From Deltaproteobacteria bacterium (GTDB lineage: Bacteria; Desulfobacterota_C; Deferrisomatia; Deferrisomatales; JACRMM01), in contig JACRCS010000108.1 in assembly GCA_016218905.1 (NCBI GenBank), positions 1 to 14,779 on the forward strand: 14,779 nucleotides of DNA, in the 5' to 3' direction. Shown piece by piece: positions 11,980 through 14,779 of this stretch. The notes beneath the pieces were generated by a model. The model saw nothing but the letters and a program-made list of their open reading frames with translations, was not told the origin of the DNA and did not search any database. Numbering within the stretch: the stretch's first letter is position 1; each line of letters opens with the position of its first letter. The translations under genes were made by a program, and so were the position numbers.

Positions 11980-14779
11980 CTATGAACTCCCCTCCTTGAC
12001 TATGGCCAGCCCCGCGAGGATCTCTCGGTGTGACGGACGCAAGCGGGGCGGCTCACGAAACTCTTCGAGCTTTGCCTTGAGCGCCGCTTCCCGCTTGGCG
12101 AGGCTTGCCTCGGCCATCCGGATCGAGAACTCCTTTGCCTTCTGCCCCTTCAATTCTGCCAGCCGCGCGCGGGCCGCATTTCGCCTGGCCGTCAGCGTCT
12201 GCTCCCAGGTGGCGCGGAGCCGCGCAGCTCGCCGTTCTTCGGCTTGACGGGCCCCCCGGACGATCTCGCCGAAGCGCTGTTCGAACGAGGCGCGAATCGA
12301 CTGGGAGCATGCCGCGATGACCTCGCGCGGAAGTGCGGGCATGGCTTCAGGCTCAGCGGTGCCGGCGAGGGCGGCCACGAGAAGGGCATCGGCATCCTCC
12401 CCGGCGAGGATCTGACCGTCTTCCGCCCGGCACGCCACCGTCTCCAGTCGATGTTCGGTGCGCCAGGCTGTGAGCTCGACCCCCCAGACGGCAAAGACCC
12501 AGTGGCCGGCCGGAAGCTCGCTCGACTCGAGTTGGAGGACATAGGCCATGGGTTGCCCGGAGCCAACCTGTCCGCCTACATGAACCGCGAACTGGACGAG
12601 GGGATGCTGGGCCTGGATGAACTCGCAGCGCGGATGCTCCATCGCCACGTCAGCGTCGAACGTGACGGGGAGACTGCCGCTCTGAAGCTGCATGGCGATC
12701 CTGTACCCGTCCGTGCCCGACCTGCGACTCCATTCCTGAAACTCGCGCACCGCAGAGGTGCCCAGGCGAAGCAAGCCGGGGTGCTTCGACCCATCCTCGG
12801 CCAGGCTGATTCCCGAGTACCTTGACTCCAGCGTACCGAGAACGAGCTCTCGAAGGTCGGCTGGGTCAGGCAGCCGGCGACGCCTGACCAGGTGGTGAAC
12901 TTCGTCTAGGAACGCCTGGTCGGCAGCCAACAGGCCGTCTGCTTCCTGTGCCAGCCGCCCGGCTTGTTCCTTCTTCCGTTCCGACGCCTGGGCGGTCCGT
13001 TCGAACTGAGTATCGAGTTCCTCCCGACTGAGGTCTCCTCGAAGGGCTTCCCGCATGAGACGCTGGACGTCCATCGGGCCGAGGATCTCGTCGATTTCGC
13101 CGATGCTCTCCCGAAAGAGGCCAATCCGATCATAGAGCCGGTAGAGGATTCGCTCCTCGACCGTGTCCTGGCAGACGAGGTTCACGATGACGAGACGATT
13201 CGCCTCTTGCCCAATCCGGTCGATGCGGCCGATCCGCTGCTCAACGACCATCGGGTTCCAGGGCAGATCGTAATTGACGATGACGCTGGCCTTTTGAAGG
13301 TCGATACCCTCTCCGCCGACCTCGGACGAGAGCAGCACGCGGATGTCCGGTGACTCCAGAAACTCCTCGATGCGAACCTCGCGGTCGTCGAATCCCACGT
13401 CACCGTGGATTAGCCTCGTGGTCACTCCCAGTTCCCTCAGTTGCTCTTCCAAGTAGCCCAGGGTCCGCTTGAAGAACGAGAAGACCACGACCTTGCGCCG
13501 GGCGCGCCCTGCAGCGTCGTCATCCGCCCAGACACCCAGCAGAGCCGCGCGGAACGCCTGGAACTTGCTGTCCTGCGCCGGAGAAGGACACCGTGAGAGG
13601 ATCAAGTGGATCTTGTCGACCAACTCCTTCAGAAGCTTCGTCGCTCCGGCGAACTCGATGCCTTCCTCGTCAAGGACCTCCATATCCACCTCGGCGGCCA
13701 TCTCCGCGCGGCTCGGCGACAACCCCTCTCCCTTGAGCCGCTCCCGGACATAAGCTGCGGCGGCAGGGATGCAGCTCGCTGTGTAGCGAAAGGCCATGAG
13801 CGCGGCCATGGTCTGGCCCCAGCCGGACCCCGGCCCAGCGAGGAGCCACGTGATCTGGCGAGCGGCCTCATAGATGGCCTTCTCGTCCTCGCTCAAGGTG
13901 ATCAGCTGCGGCTGCGGGTCGCGGATCGGCCAGTTCTCCATCACCTCGACCTTGCGCGTCCGGCTGAGGAGGTGGCCGAGGAGGCTGAAGTCTCCGACAT
14001 CGCGTTGAAGCCTCACGAGCTCATCTCGTTCGGCTGGGCTCCCGCTCCATAGACGCTCCAGCAGGGCCTGAAAATGTGGCTCCTTGAGGAGGTTCTCCGT
14101 CAAGGGGTGTTCGCGCAGGGACGCCAGTTCCTTGCCGGCCTCGCGGAGGAGCCCGCGGCCGACGCACTGGCTTGCGCGAACGATGGGGCGGTTCGCCTCC
14201 AAGATCTCCTGAAACTCCGAGTACGTGCTGTAGCGGTCAGGCTCCAGGAGATCGATGAGGGTGTAAAGGTTGTCGAGCCCCGTCTGAACGGGCGTCGCAG
14301 TGAGAAGCACGATCGCGTCCGCACACTGGGACAAGGCGCGGGCGGCTCGGTACTGGAGCGTGCCTCGGTTCCGAGCGCGGTGGGCTTCGTCCATGATCAG
14401 GAGGTCGATTCCGGGGCGGAGGTCGGAGAAGAGGTCGATCAGGTCTTCGTCGCGTACGCTCTCGTAGCTCGTGATCCAGCGAAACTCCTCCAAGTCCCCG
14501 CCCTTTTCCAGCCGGCGGAGCACGTTCCGGATCTCCTTCGCCCGCACGACTTCGAAATCCTCGCCGAACCTGCGGGAGAGCTCGTGCTTCCACTTCGTCC
14601 GGAGGCGGGCCGGAACGACGATCAGGATGTTCTGGAGGGCCTGGCGTGCCCGCCACTCGCGCAGGATGTATCCGGCTTCGATCGTCTTGCCGAGGCCAAC
14701 GTCGTCGGCGATGAGCACCCGCTGAGAAGGATTCTCTAGGAACTTCAGGACGGGCTTGAACTGATAGGGGAAGAACCGC
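11980..14779 (-). CDS. SNF2/RapA-type DEAH helicase, 5' end outside the window
   Basis: At least 932 residues are visible; the frame stays open to the right edge (RFFPYQFKPVLKFLENP before the Walker A), so the GTG at 14718 is not the true start. In order: DDVGLGKT (motif I, near 14690), MDEAHRARN (motif II, near 14380), LTATPVQ (motif III, near 14295), and the C-terminal lobe with LIHGDVGFDDRE, LLSSEVGGEGIDLQKA and QRIGRIDRIGQ (motifs IV-VI, about 13415-13205). A ~300-residue unassigned region and a long charged coiled coil (about 12000-12300) follow. Such ATPases move along double-stranded DNA and remodel protein-DNA complexes. The architecture resembles HepA/RapA and the SNF2 helicases of islands, including DISARM DrmD, but no DISARM partner (DrmA, DrmB, DrmC, methylase) is visible here. 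Confidence 0.85.
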   Translation of the reverse strand, partial: RFFPYQFKPVLKFLENPSQRVLIADDVGLGKTIEAGYILREWRARQALQNILIVVPARLRTKWKHELSRRFGEDFEVVRAKEIRNVLRRLEKGGDLEEFRWITSYESVRDEDLIDLFSDLRPGIDLLIMDEAHRARNRGTLQYRAARALSQCADAIVLLTATPVQTGLDNLYTLIDLLEPDRYSTYSEFQEILEANRPIVRASQCVGRGLLREAGKELASLREHPLTENLLKEPHFQALLERLWSGSPAERDELVRLQRDVGDFSLLGHLLSRTRKVEVMENWPIRDPQPQLITLSEDEKAIYEAARQITWLLAGPGSGWGQTMAALMAFRYTASCIPAAAAYVRERLKGEGLSPSRAEMAAEVDMEVLDEEGIEFAGATKLLKELVDKIHLILSRCPSPAQDSKFQAFRAALLGVWADDDAAGRARRKVVVFSFFKRTLGYLEEQLRELGVTTRLIHGDVGFDDREVRIEEFLESPDIRVLLSSEVGGEGIDLQKASVIVNYDLPWNPMVVEQRIGRIDRIGQEANRLVIVNLVCQDTVEERILYRLYDRIGLFRESIGEIDEILGPMDVQRLMREALRGDLSREELDTQFERTAQASERKKEQAGRLAQEADGLLAADQAFLDEVHHLVRRRRLPDPADLRELVLGTLESRYSGISLAEDGSKHPGLLRLGTSAVREFQEWSRRSGTDGYRIAMQLQSGSLPVTFDADVAMEHPRCEFIQAQHPLVQFAVHVGGQVGSGQPMAYVLQLESSELPAGHWVFAVWGVELTAWRTEHRLETVACRAEDGQILAGEDADALLVAALAGTAEPEAMPALPREVIAACSQSIRASFEQRFGEIVRGARQAEERRAARLRATWEQTLTARRNAARARLAELKGQKAKEFSIRMAEASLAKREAALKAKLEEFREPPRLRPSHREILAGLAIVKEGSS

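Larger units (their letters stand above)
5094..14779. mobile_element. Integrative element or genomic island in tRNA-Arg, left end visible
   Basis: The island starts at the tRNA-Arg 3' fragment and includes a toxin-antitoxin pair, a tyrosine integrase remnant, a phage/plasmid-type AAA+ replication helicase with unknown neighbours, and an ATPase/helicase cargo pair. No structural phage genes or conjugation genes are visible, so a satellite-like or degraded integrative element is likely. The right end is not in the window. The 245 bases between the tRNA fragment and the toxin gene (5139-5385) hold no gene I can support. Confidence 0.55.

Overview
The window is GC-rich bacterial DNA. An FNR-type regulator with four well-placed cysteines, a likely selenoprotein, and MTH865- and DUF1638-family genes suggest an anaerobic or microaerobic bacterium that can insert selenocysteine. 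A Desulfobacterota/deltaproteobacterial-type host is my guess, at low confidence.

Left part (1-5085), probably resident chromosome. A minus-strand gene starts at the left edge (ATG at 4-2) behind a good sigma70-like promoter. Divergent from it is a Crp/Fnr-family regulator (329-1045). Then comes a same-strand cluster: MTH865-family small protein (1290-1526), DUF1638 protein (1601-2176), OsmC-family protein (2218-2682), FMN-binding split-barrel protein (2762-3190) and the first ~30 codons of a nitronate monooxygenase-like gene (from 3194). The OsmC gene is interrupted by an in-frame TGA exactly where the family has its first catalytic cysteine, and a bSECIS-like hairpin follows, so I read it as one selenoprotein. 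The promoter regions of the regulator gene and of the cluster carry nearly identical palindromes, GTAGCG-CC-CGCTAC and GTAGCG-GC-TGCTAC, each about 29 bp before a -10-like hexamer. This is the class II spacing of Crp/Fnr activators and suggests one regulon.

Scar region (3194-5054). The nitronate monooxygenase start collides with a MarR-family fragment on the minus strand. That fragment loses its 5' end exactly at a 78-bp repeat, whose second copy (about 82% identical, ungapped) lies at 4907-4984. Between the copies are a small membrane-anchored zinc-ribbon protein and a multi-pass membrane protein, both minus strand. About 500 bp before the tRNA fragment hold no convincing gene.

Right part (5094-14779 and beyond): an integrated element. 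A 45-nt 3' fragment of tRNA-Arg(ACG), running from the anticodon loop to CCA and still followed by its terminator, marks an attachment site. By the usual geometry the element lies to the right. It contains a MazF/PemK-like toxin with an AbrB-type antitoxin (minus strand), the catalytic C-terminus of a tyrosine integrase, an unknown protein, a D5-like AAA+ replicative helicase/primase-type protein and another unknown protein. A convergent terminator follows. On the minus strand there is then a tightly spaced pair: an Hsp70/actin-fold ATPase with a C-terminal zinc ribbon, and a large SNF2/RapA-type helicase that runs off the right edge. This pair resembles island defence cargo, but I cannot assign it to a named system.
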